From NCBI GenBank assembly GCA_024233215.1, contig JACKPW010000004.1, positions 1 through 64,000 on the forward strand: DNA of 64,000 nt, read 5' to 3'. Below, piece after piece: positions 34,854 to 42,813 of this stretch. Within the stretch, counting starts at the first letter, position 1. Every line of letters begins with the position of its first letter. Both the position numbers and the translations under genes were made by a program. The DNA is from Verrucomicrobiales bacterium. Its GTDB lineage: Bacteria; Verrucomicrobiota; Verrucomicrobiia; Limisphaerales; J093. Below the pieces are notes generated by a model. It did not search any database, was not told the origin of the DNA, and saw only the letters and a list, made by a program, of their open reading frames with translations.

Positions 34854-35488
34854 TCGCGTAACATGTTGAGTTTGTGGGTGTCGAGCGTGTCGAACTCGGT
34901 GCGAATGCGGTCCACGATGATACCGATGATGAACACGGCCACGGTGAGGTCGAGCAGGATGCCGCCCTCGACGATAAGCGGGGTGGAGTGCAGCAGGAGC
35001 AGGCCGAACAGGTAGATGCCGTTCTCCAGAATCAGATAGCCGCACACCTGGGTGATGGCCTTCACGCGGCCGATGAGCAGCACCAGGCCGGTGAACACCG
35101 ACGCCAGTGCCCCAGGCACCAGCAGGGTGTGCGCGTGCGCCGGTAACAACGGCAACCGCTGAGCCACCGCCACCGCCGCCAGCGTGCCCGTCGCCCCCAG
35201 CAGCAATGACGGCACATAACCAACCAAAGGGATGAGGTCGCGGTCAATGTTCGCCGACTTCACAGCGCGGTTTAGCAGCGACGGAATGAGGCCTCCCTTG
35301 ACCAGCATCGTCAACACCGCCACGACCAGGATCATCCAGTGGAATTCCTCCATCAGCAGCGGCAGCACCCCCAGCAACACGCCTTGGACGGCCGCTGCGC
35401 GGATGACGGAAGTCAAACGACTGCTGCCGAGCGCAACGAGGTTCAGCCCCATGGCGAGGCCGACAAAAATGTTGAGGTTCTCGCTCAT
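34850..35488 (-). CDS. HyfE-like membrane subunit
   Basis: 212 residues from the ATG at 35488, again with a 4-bp overlap with the upstream stop. About six membrane segments are seen (for example WMILVVAVLTMLVKGGLIPS, then VPSLLLGATGTLAAVAVAQ). The C-terminal half is NuoK-like (QVCGYLILENGIYLFGLLLL), with the buried glutamate LEN important in proton transfer. The family is hydrogenase-4 component E. It joins the NuoH-like subunit to the antiporter chain. Confidence 0.9.
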   Translation of the reverse strand: MSENLNIFVGLAMGLNLVALGSSRLTSVIRAAAVQGVLLGVLPLLMEEFHWMILVVAVLTMLVKGGLIPSLLNRAVKSANIDRDLIPLVGYVPSLLLGATGTLAAVAVAQRLPLLPAHAHTLLVPGALASVFTGLVLLIGRVKAITQVCGYLILENGIYLFGLLLLHSTPLIVEGGILLDLTVAVFIIGIIVDRIRTEFDTLDTHKLNMLRE

Positions 35489-36447
35489 GAAGTGGTTTCC
35501 CCGGGGAGCCGGACGGTGGGGGGCGGACGTTCCGGGAGGGGGCTGGCCGCCCCGCGCCAGGCCACCAGCAGGGCAAACAGGCACAACAGGAACGCCGTGG
35601 TCAGCATCAACGGCACCTGGCGGAAAGCCGCCCGCGCCAGCAAGGACTCCGTCAAACCCACCCCTACCATGACCACCAGCACCCCAGCCACCAGAGCCCC
35701 CGTCCCGGCGAGGGCAGGCAGGTCACCCACCGGCAGCACCGCCTCGACCAGCAGCACGGAGAAAAGCAGCAACTTGATCGCCGCTCCGTGCAGGATGAGC
35801 GCCAGCGGGGGGCCACTGTGGTCCAGCACCATCACCTCGTGGATCATGGTCAGTTCGAGATGGGTGTTCGGGTCGTCGAACGGCACTCGGCAGTTCTCGG
35901 CGAGTAACACGATGAACAAACCGGCCGCCAACAACAGTGCCCCCGTGCCGCCCGCCGGGGCCAGCATCGCGGGCAGCGAGAGGCTGTCGCTCTGCACCGC
36001 CAGCGCGAGCACAGCGGTGATCACCGCCGCCTCCGCCAGCACGGCGAAACTCACTTCGCGCGCCGCCCCCATCCCCTCAAAAGCCGAACCGGTCTCCAGT
36101 GCCGCCCACGCCGTGGCGAAGCGTGCGACCGCCAGCAGGTAGACCAGCAGGATCACGTCGCCCTGGAACGACGGCGCCACGGCATGACGCCCCAGCGGCA
36201 GCAGCAGGGCCGCGGCCAGAAGAGCGATCCAGCCCACCACCGGCCCGGCGATGAACCCCGGCGACGCCAGCGTGCTTTGCACCACGCCCTTTCGCCAGAG
36301 CCGGGCGAGGTCGTAATAGAGCTGGAGCACGGGCGGCCCTTTTCGTCCGGCCACCCAAGCCTTGACCTTGTTGATGATGCCCGGCAGTAGCGGTGCCACG
36401 ACCAACCAGGCAGCCAGACGAAGCAGGGTCTCGATGAGGCAAGTCAT
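35485..36447 (-). CDS. HyfC/NuoH-like membrane subunit
   Basis: About 320 residues from the ATG at 36447 (a TTG at 36477 is in frame but less likely). It has eight hydrophobic segments and the NuoH signatures: VLQLYYDLARLWRKGVVQS on the cytosolic side, GSAFEGMGAAREVSFAVLAE, and AENCRVPFDDPNTHLELTMI with the following EVMVLD. This is the subunit that connects the redox arm to the membrane arm in complex I-type enzymes. It is the first structural gene of the operon, 72 bp after HTH-EIIA protein 1. Confidence 0.93.
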   Translation of the reverse strand: MTCLIETLLRLAAWLVVAPLLPGIINKVKAWVAGRKGPPVLQLYYDLARLWRKGVVQSTLASPGFIAGPVVGWIALLAAALLLPLGRHAVAPSFQGDVILLVYLLAVARFATAWAALETGSAFEGMGAAREVSFAVLAEAAVITAVLALAVQSDSLSLPAMLAPAGGTGALLLAAGLFIVLLAENCRVPFDDPNTHLELTMIHEVMVLDHSGPPLALILHGAAIKLLLFSVLLVEAVLPVGDLPALAGTGALVAGVLVVMVGVGLTESLLARAAFRQVPLMLTTAFLLCLFALLVAWRGAASPLPERPPPTVRLPGETTS

Positions 36448-36519
36448 GACGGATTCAGCCCAGGCGTAGGAAAGCAACCCTCCTTGGGTCCCGGCGGCGT
36501 CACGGAATACGGCGCTGGC

Positions 36520-37221
36520 TCATTCATGGACAGGTTGAACCGCGCCCGAGGCGGACAGACCGGCGCTCAACCGACGAAGCGTGGCAATCAACACATCGCG
36601 CGACGCCTGCTCACGCAGTTGCTGCTTGAACTCCGTATCCCGCAATGCAAACGACAGACGCGACAACAAGTGCAGATGCGCACGTACCGTCGGACTCACC
36701 AGGGTGAACAACACCTGCACCGGAAGCCCGTCCAGCGCACCAAAGTCGACGGGATGCTCCAGGAAACAGAGGGTCACTATCGGCTTGTCCACGTGCAGCA
36801 CCACGGGATTCCGGGCGTGCGGAATCGCCACGCCCTCACCAACGGCCGTGGAAGCCATCTGCTCCCGCGCCAGGAGCATCTGAAGCAGCAACGCCCGATC
36901 CGCCCCCTCGGGCAGTCGCAAATAATCCACCACACCGGCGAGCACGGACGCCACGTCACTGCCGCTGATACGGTAAAACACGCCCCCAGCCTCGATCGCC
37001 TCCGAAAGCGCAGGGGGCCGCCCGTCGGCTTCAGGTTCCTCGAACACCTGGGGGACGAGGTTGATCTTGTTGGCGGTGGCCCACCCGATTACCTCCCCGC
37101 GCGTCAGGCGGAGCTGGCCGCCAACCCGGTGCGCAGGCAAACCGCGCTCCCCAATCCAGCGATAGACGCTCTTCTCTGACACACTCAAGAGGTTCGCGAC
37201 ATTCTTGACAGTGAGTTGCAT
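36520..37221 (-). CDS. HTH plus PTS EIIA-like protein 1 (heads the Ehr-type operon)
   Basis: 233 residues. Residues 1-55 form an excisionase-type helix-turn-helix (TVKNVANLLSVSEKSVYRWI, then GQLRLTRGEVIGW). Residues 85-225 form a fructose/nitrogen-type EIIA domain with the phosphorylatable His135 in GEGVAIPHAR. No EIIB, EIIC, EI or HPr gene is nearby. It precedes the NuoH-like gene in the same direction and probably regulates the complex or its expression. A second HTH-EIIA gene stands inside the same operon. Confidence 0.85.
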   Translation of the reverse strand: MQLTVKNVANLLSVSEKSVYRWIGERGLPAHRVGGQLRLTRGEVIGWATANKINLVPQVFEEPEADGRPPALSEAIEAGGVFYRISGSDVASVLAGVVDYLRLPEGADRALLLQMLLAREQMASTAVGEGVAIPHARNPVVLHVDKPIVTLCFLEHPVDFGALDGLPVQVLFTLVSPTVRAHLHLLSRLSFALRDTEFKQQLREQASRDVLIATLRRLSAGLSASGAVQPVHE

Positions 37222-37474
37222 TAGGGACTATTCCATGGACATATCTCTCGCAAACTCTCAACGCAGGACATCTGCTCATTTCCTTGAACGCCTGTCAAGG
37301 GTCGCGAATTCGAGCCGTCCGGTCGCCTTCGGGTGTTCCGGGCCCAGTTCACCCTCCACACCCGGCCGGGCCTACTCTCCTCCAAAGACCCCCGCAGGCC
37401 GCCCCCCCGCTGCTTGACGGTTGCAGCCGCCTGCGCAAAATCAGCGGCGCTGCGAACGAAACCCAATTGTCGCC
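37222..37474. other. Divergent intergenic region (Ehr-type operon / FmdB gene)
   Basis: About 250 bp between divergently transcribed genes. It contains CCTTGA and TCAAGG as an inverted repeat around 7 bp near 37282-37300. That repeat covers a minus-strand TTGACA that could be a -35 box, but I found no convincing -10 at 16-18 bp. No gene is supportable here. Confidence 0.35.
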
Positions 37475-38005
37475 ATGCCGATTTACGAGTTTGCCTGTCC
37501 CAAGTGCCGCGTGATTTACAGCTTCCTCTCGAAGCGCGTGAATCCGGAACGCACCCCCAAGTGCCCCAAGTGCGGCAACAAGAAGCTCACCCGCGAGATC
37601 AGCCGCTTCGCCATGATCAAGGGCGTCGCCGAACCGGCCGCCGCCGGTCCCGAGGGGGATGAACCCGACATGTCCCCCGCCGACGAGGCCCGCATGATGC
37701 GGGTGATGTCGGACTTGGAGAAGGACATGGACCACCTCGACGAGAACAACCCCCGCCACATGGCCCACATGATGAGGAAGATGAAGGAGGCCATGCCGGA
37801 CGGAATGATGCCCAAGGAAATGGACATCGCCATCAAGCGGCTGGAAAAGGGCGAGGACCCGGAAAAGATCGAGGAAGACATGGGGGACGTGTTGGGAGAG
37901 TTCATGGGCGGCCCCGGGGAGGACGAGGACGAGATGGGCGGCATGGGGGGAATGGGCGGCTACGGCGGCGGTTACAGCCGCGACGGCGGACTGTACGACT
38001 ACTGA
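37475..38005 (+). CDS. FmdB-family zinc ribbon protein
   Basis: 176 residues, starting MPIYEFACPKC. The zinc ribbon uses Cys8, Cys11, Cys30 and Cys33 (CPKC and CPKCGNKKLTREI), typical of FmdB-type putative regulatory proteins. The rest is acidic and Met-rich (PADEARMMRVMSDLEKDM; later EMDIAIKRLEKGEDPEKIEE), ending in a Gly/Tyr-rich tail. The family function is unproven. It overlaps the CPBP protease gene tail-to-tail by 7 bp. Confidence 0.85.
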   Translation: MPIYEFACPKCRVIYSFLSKRVNPERTPKCPKCGNKKLTREISRFAMIKGVAEPAAAGPEGDEPDMSPADEARMMRVMSDLEKDMDHLDENNPRHMAHMMRKMKEAMPDGMMPKEMDIAIKRLEKGEDPEKIEEDMGDVLGEFMGGPGEDEDEMGGMGGMGGYGGGYSRDGGLYDY

Positions 38006-39450
38006 GCCGGCAGGCGCTTTCGCAGCCGGATGCCGCAGGTTCCGAAGAAGTGTCGCGGACGGGTGCCGGGATCCTCGATGGAGAACAACGTGGTCCGGTG
38101 CAGCGCAGGATCCGAACCCAGCTGCCAGGGGGAATCCGGCGGCAGGATCAGGTCGAGCCGGTAGGCCAGCACCGGCAGCAGCGCCTGTAGTCGCGCCGTG
38201 TAGCCCCGACCGTCACGGTCCAGCGCGGTCATGGGCAAGTCCCACTCGATCTCCAACGCCGGCAGCGCATTTGCCGGGACCTCTTCCGGCAGAATCACCT
38301 CGAAGAGATCCAGATAAGTCATCCGCCATTTCAAGTCGGCGTCCCCGAGCCGCACCCTGGCAATGCGTGCCTCCGGGTACGGCAACGCCAACCGGAACTC
38401 CCGCGGCGGAACCGCGCTTCCGGTGAACTCGATGCGCGATTCGCACACGATCATCTCGTCCTCCCGAACCAGCCACGTGTCGGACTGCCGCGCCTCCAGC
38501 ATCGGCACCGGTGGGGGAATCCGTTCCCGCAGTTCCTGGAAGGTCGCCAACACCACCAGAAAGGTCATGGCGGCGGCAAGCCCCCAGAAACTCGCCACGA
38601 ACGAACCGCGCCGGCCACCGGCAGGCCCGGGCAATCGCCCTCCACCGAACAAGCGCCAGCCGATCACGGCGCGCCAGCCGCCCAGGTCCAACGGTGCGGG
38701 CGGCCCCAACCGGCCGGACAGCCAGATGGCAACAGCGGCCAGCGGCAACGCGACGAACGGACTGGTCAGCCATCCCAGCATCGCTGCCTGCCTGAACAAG
38801 GCCGGCCCGAGCGTGTTCGACAGCACGTGAAGCAGGACGCACGCCCAATAGCTCCCGGTCTTGTGGAAGACCACGCCGGCGAACAACCCGAGCAGGAAGG
38901 TCTCCCCGAACCGCACCCCGCTGCCATGCACCAAGCCGAACAGCAGGGCGGTTGCCAGGATGGCATTGCTGGGCTTCCAAATCCGGGACAACGCTCCCTG
39001 CAAGACGGGACGGAAAAGCAGTTCCTCGCAGACCGGCGCGGCAAACGCCACCACCAACGCCACCGGCCAGGCCAGCGGCTCCGTCGGCACCGGAATCTTC
39101 AGCGCCTCCCGCACCGCCAGCCCCTTCCCCACCGCCAGACCAATCACCGGCAACGCCAGAAGCACCGTTTGCCCGAGTCGCCGGAGGCTGGGCGCCACAA
39201 AGACCTCGCCGGCTCTGAGCCAGGGCTGGCACAGCAGGACCAGGCTGGCGGGTGCCGCAAAGAAGCAAAGCTCGGTAAGCAACAGGCCGGGCGCCAGGCG
39301 CCAGGTCTGCAGCCAGGCACCCGCCGACCACGTCGACGCCACGGAGACCACAAACGCCGCCAAGGCGGGCCAGGGGGAGAATGTCCCCCCCTGCCCTGCT
39401 GCAGCGGTGGCGCCTGCGTTCGTCCGGTTGCTGTGAGGCTGAACCGTCAT
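37999..39450 (-). CDS. CPBP-family intramembrane protease with C-terminal extension
   Basis: About 483 residues from the ATG at 39450. The first 260 residues hold the CAAX-protease/CPBP core: CEELLFRPVLQGAL (motif 1 with EExxxR), LLFGLVHGSG (motif 2 His) and LLHVLSNTLG (motif 3 HxxxN), with several membrane helices. The remaining 220 residues form a soluble domain after a further helix (FWGLAAAMTFLVVLATF) that I do not recognise. It is probably a membrane glutamic-type endopeptidase. The substrate is unknown. Confidence 0.85.
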   Translation of the reverse strand: MTVQPHSNRTNAGATAAAGQGGTFSPWPALAAFVVSVASTWSAGAWLQTWRLAPGLLLTELCFFAAPASLVLLCQPWLRAGEVFVAPSLRRLGQTVLLALPVIGLAVGKGLAVREALKIPVPTEPLAWPVALVVAFAAPVCEELLFRPVLQGALSRIWKPSNAILATALLFGLVHGSGVRFGETFLLGLFAGVVFHKTGSYWACVLLHVLSNTLGPALFRQAAMLGWLTSPFVALPLAAVAIWLSGRLGPPAPLDLGGWRAVIGWRLFGGGRLPGPAGGRRGSFVASFWGLAAAMTFLVVLATFQELRERIPPPVPMLEARQSDTWLVREDEMIVCESRIEFTGSAVPPREFRLALPYPEARIARVRLGDADLKWRMTYLDLFEVILPEEVPANALPALEIEWDLPMTALDRDGRGYTARLQALLPVLAYRLDLILPPDSPWQLGSDPALHRTTLFSIEDPGTRPRHFFGTCGIRLRKRLPAQ

Positions 39451-39539
39451 TTCGCGCGGCGCCGGGGCAGTGCCCGGCACCACGCGACGGAGTTAAACGG
39501 TTCTGCGGTACCGGCACAACCCCGACCGGACCGGGGGCT

Positions 39540-41195
39540 TCAGGAAAGCTCCAGCGTCAGGGTTCGGGTGGGCTGGTCACAGGTCGCGCTGGGCCCGAAG
39601 TACTGCACCGGCCCGGGGTAGAGGTAGCAATCCTCCAGCGCCCAGCGTTCGCGGTTGGCGGCCAGTTCGGCAAACGGTTTCCCTTCGAGCTCGACCAACG
39701 CCTTCTTGATCACCGGCTTGTCGGCCCCGTGACGCCGTTCCAGGTTCATCATGGCCGTGAGCGGAATGCCGCCCGCCGTCCACTGCGCGGCGGGTTGGTT
39801 GAGCCCGCGCACGCTGGCGATGTAACCGGTCTTGCCCGCACCCAGCAGGGCGGCGGCCGTGTAACCGAGGCTGTAGCAGTAGTCGGCATCGAAGTTGCCC
39901 GGCGCGGCGCAGCGACCTTCGTAACCGAAGAAATGGCATTGCACCGAGAACTTGCCCTGGTAACTGCGCGCCGCCTTCAACTCGCGCAACCGGTCGCCCA
40001 CGATGTCCGCCAGCAGCTTCTCGGTCTCGATCCGCGAGACCTGCACATTGCCGTGCGAGTCGCGATCCAGGATGAGCTGCAACTGGATCTCCTGCGGCAG
40101 GACGCTGAATGACTTGCCGGCCTCGGCCGACAACTTGCTGAAGAGGAACTGCCGGCGGTCGTCCTGCGAGGGCAGATCCTTCAGGTAACTCTCGTTATGC
40201 GCGAGAATGTCGTTCAGTTCGCGGATGAGTTGCTGCATGTCCGGCATGAACTCGATGATGCCCTCGGGGATGAGAAACACGCCGAAGTTCTTCCCCTGGG
40301 CGGCGCGTTTCACGACGATGTCCACCAACTGCTCCACCACTTCGCAAAGGCTCTGCCGCTTCGCCGCCACTTCCTCGCCCACGAGGCACGCGTTCGGATG
40401 GGTCTGCAAGGCACATTCCAGCGCGATGTGGGAGGCGCTGCGGCCCATGAGCTTGATGAAGTGGTAGTACTTCTTGGCCGAGTTCGCGTCGCGCAGGATG
40501 TTCCCCACCAGTTCCGAATAGACCTTGGTGGCGGTGTCGAAGCCGAACGAGGTCTGGATGAACTGGTTCTTCAGGTCGCCGTCGATGGTCTTCGGACACC
40601 CCACCACGTTCACGCCGGCGTTGGTCGCCCGATAGTATTCGGCAAGGGCGCAGGCGTTGGTATTCGAGTCGTCGCCACCGATCACCACCAGCGAGTTGAT
40701 CCCAAGCGCGCGGCAGTTCTCGAGCGCCTGGTCGAACTGTTCCTTCTTCTCCAGCTTGTCGCGGCCCGACCCGATGATGTCGAAGCCGCCGGTGTTGCGG
40801 TAGGGCGCAAGGAATTCGGAGGTGATCTCGACGTACCGGTTGGCCACCAGACCGCCCGGACCACCGAGAAAACCGTAGAGCTGGTTGGCGGGATTCAACG
40901 CCTTCAACCCGTCGAACAACCCGGCAATCACGTTATGCCCCCCCGGAGCCTGGCCGCCGGAGAGAATCACCCCCGCCTTGAGGACCCCGGTTGCGGGAGC
41001 CGTTCCCGGCTCGAAACTCGCCACCGGCAAACCGTAGGTGTTCGGGAAGAGCTGCTTCAGTTCCTCGCGATCCGTGGCGGGTTCGAGCACCTCGCCGTCC
41101 ACACAGTGGGCCGCGGCACCGTTCGCGAAAACGCCGGGCAACTTCGGTTGATAGGCGCTGCGCGCCTGCTGGAGGGGTGAGACTTCAAGTGGCAT
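39540..41195 (-). CDS. pfp: Diphosphate--fructose-6-phosphate 1-phosphotransferase (PPi-PFK)
   Basis: About 551 residues from the ATG at 41195 (an in-frame TTG lies three codons earlier). The long form of PPi-dependent phosphofructokinase is indicated by GGQAPGGHNVIAGLFDGLK, then VVIGGDDSNTNACALAEYY, GCPKTIDGDLKN (catalytic TIDGD with the lysine typical of PPi enzymes) and KLMGRSASHIALECAL. It reversibly phosphorylates fructose 6-phosphate with pyrophosphate in the cytosol. It serves glycolysis or gluconeogenesis and would process the products of the pentose route in this window. Confidence 0.96.
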   Translation of the reverse strand: MPLEVSPLQQARSAYQPKLPGVFANGAAAHCVDGEVLEPATDREELKQLFPNTYGLPVASFEPGTAPATGVLKAGVILSGGQAPGGHNVIAGLFDGLKALNPANQLYGFLGGPGGLVANRYVEITSEFLAPYRNTGGFDIIGSGRDKLEKKEQFDQALENCRALGINSLVVIGGDDSNTNACALAEYYRATNAGVNVVGCPKTIDGDLKNQFIQTSFGFDTATKVYSELVGNILRDANSAKKYYHFIKLMGRSASHIALECALQTHPNACLVGEEVAAKRQSLCEVVEQLVDIVVKRAAQGKNFGVFLIPEGIIEFMPDMQQLIRELNDILAHNESYLKDLPSQDDRRQFLFSKLSAEAGKSFSVLPQEIQLQLILDRDSHGNVQVSRIETEKLLADIVGDRLRELKAARSYQGKFSVQCHFFGYEGRCAAPGNFDADYCYSLGYTAAALLGAGKTGYIASVRGLNQPAAQWTAGGIPLTAMMNLERRHGADKPVIKKALVELEGKPFAELAANRERWALEDCYLYPGPVQYFGPSATCDQPTRTLTLELS

Positions 41196-41610
41196 GTCAG
41201 TCAAACGATTTCAGTTCAATGCAATGTCCAATGCGGATGCGGATCCAGGCGACCGGCAGGCGTCCTCCGTCCGGAATTCCCCTGAGCCAGCCGCGGGAGA
41301 CAACCTCCAAAGGTCGTCCCCCCAGATTGGGTGGAACGTGGGCAAAGTGTCCAGCCGATTGCGCCGCGGGTGCGAACAGACAGACGGGACCGGAGCGCAG
41401 ACCGCCGAGTCCGCGAGCAACCGCCCTCTCCGCCCCCCCCCCGCTCCGCGACCACCTGGACAGCCTGGGCGGGCGAAACGGACTCCCGCCAGGCCCGGAC
41501 GGGACTCCGTAATCCGACGTACCCATGCCACCCAAGAGTCCGGGGTCCGAGAGCCGCTGCAGGAATGGGCTTCTCGTTTTACCGGAGAGCTGCCATAACC
41601 GCGCCATACT
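41196..41610. other. Intergenic region with a GCGGAC-type palindrome
   Basis: About 415 bp between divergent genes. The one clear structure is the 26-bp unit 41392-41417, which starts GGAGCGCAGAC, continues through CGCCGA and ends GTCCGCGAG. It is the same as 44206-44231 except for one base. The rest has no supportable gene; the minus frame is open across much of it but gives no recognisable protein. Confidence 0.45.
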
Positions 41611-42660
41611 ATGCAGCCCCATGACGAACTCCCGGAGTTCCCTGCGGTCGCCGTTACGTTCGCGGCGCGGACCGTCCAGCGGTGGTGCGGCGCGACCGCG
41701 CTGCTCCTGGCAGTTGCAGGTTCGGTGCCCAGCCCTGTTGCCGCGGACCGCATGCAGGTCACTGAGACGCCCTCGCCCGGACGCTGGACGCTTGCCGAAG
41801 GCGACCGACCGGTCCTGGTTTACAACCACGGCACGATCCAGCCGCCGGACGGTTTCCTCGAGAAAGTCGCTCCAGGCAACCTCAAGTACGCGAAACCGCG
41901 CAGTGATTACATCCACCCGCTCTACGGTTTGGACGGGCAGGAGTTGACCCACGACTGGTCGCTGGATCACCCGCATCATCGTGGCATCTACTGGGCCTGG
42001 CCCGAGGTGATGCTGGGTGAGGAGATGGGCGATTTGCACGCCCTGCAACGGGTATTCGCCCGGCCGGTCGGAACGCCGGTGACCCGGACCAAAGAGGCCT
42101 TTGCCGAGATTGAAGCCCGGTCACGCTGGATGTGGGAGGACACGATCCCGATCGTCGAGGAAACGGCACGGATTCGAGTGTGGCGACTCAGACTTGAAGA
42201 CATGGAACCCGTCCGTAGGATCGACTTGGAGTTCCACTTCCGCGCGCTGACCAACAACGTCACGGTGGCCCGAAGGGAGACCCGACTCTACGGCGGGCTG
42301 AACTGCCGGTTTGCGTCCAACGCGGGCCAGGAACTCACAACCTACATCGCGCCGGAGGGAAGCGATCCGCGCCCGGCTTGGGCCAGCTTGACGGGTGACT
42401 TCGCGAACAAGGGGTCGCAGATCCTGGGGATCTTCCAGCATCCCGCGAACCTGGATTACCCCGGCGACTGGGTGCAATACCCGGAGTTGAACTGGTTGCA
42501 GCCGACGTTTCCAAGAGCGGGCACGCGTTTTCCGCTTCCCACCGACAAGCCGCTGATTCTGCGCTACCGCTTCTCCAATTACGCCAGTCACCCCCACAGC
42601 ACGTGGGACGCCGAGTGGAACCGCTACGCCAACGGCTCATCAGACGCCGACCTGCCTTGA
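41611..42660 (+). CDS. Exported DUF6807 (PmoA-like) protein
   Basis: 349 residues with a hydrophobic export signal (GATALLLAVAGSVPSPVAA). The family hallmark SLDHPHHRGIYWAWPEV is present near residue 115, followed by beta-rich sequence and the ending LRYRFSNYASHPHSTWDAEW. This family (Pfam PmoA, DUF6807) is abundant in Verrucomicrobiota and Planctomycetota beside sugar dehydrogenases. Despite the name it is not a methane monooxygenase subunit. The histidine-rich motif suggests a metal or sugar site. It is adjacent to a Gfo/Idh/MocA oxidoreductase, supporting a role in sugar processing in the periplasm. Confidence 0.85.
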   Translation: MQPHDELPEFPAVAVTFAARTVQRWCGATALLLAVAGSVPSPVAADRMQVTETPSPGRWTLAEGDRPVLVYNHGTIQPPDGFLEKVAPGNLKYAKPRSDYIHPLYGLDGQELTHDWSLDHPHHRGIYWAWPEVMLGEEMGDLHALQRVFARPVGTPVTRTKEAFAEIEARSRWMWEDTIPIVEETARIRVWRLRLEDMEPVRRIDLEFHFRALTNNVTVARRETRLYGGLNCRFASNAGQELTTYIAPEGSDPRPAWASLTGDFANKGSQILGIFQHPANLDYPGDWVQYPELNWLQPTFPRAGTRFPLPTDKPLILRYRFSNYASHPHSTWDAEWNRYANGSSDADLP

Positions 42661-42712
42661 TTCAGTCTTCATCCCAACCCCTGCAATCATGCTACCCCAT
42701 GAACCGAGCGAC

Positions 42713-42769
42713 GGGGTCAGTCCTGCATTGTTGGCGGCGCTCTCTCCGCCAACAGTGAGGACTGACCCC
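42713..42769. repeat. REP-like long hairpin (GGGGTCAGTCCT ends)
   Basis: GGGGTCAGTCCT (42713-42724) pairs perfectly with AGGACTGACCCC (42758-42769). The stem continues with CATTGTTGGCGG against CCGCCAACAGTG with one mismatch and one bulged G, closing on an 8-nt loop. GGGGTCAG...CTGACCCC ends are typical of REP/BIME elements linked to REP-associated tyrosine transposases; that link is family knowledge, and no such transposase is in the window. It could also act as a terminator for the upstream gene. Confidence 0.7.
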
Positions 42770-42813
42770 CGAGCGGCCCCACTGGTTCAACGTGCCAGTT
42801 CCTGAAAAACCGT

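Noticed and set aside
41611..42660. A particulate methane monooxygenase subunit
   Set aside because: The family carries the Pfam name PmoA, but the HPHHRG-type exported protein here belongs to DUF6807. No pmoB or pmoC is present.
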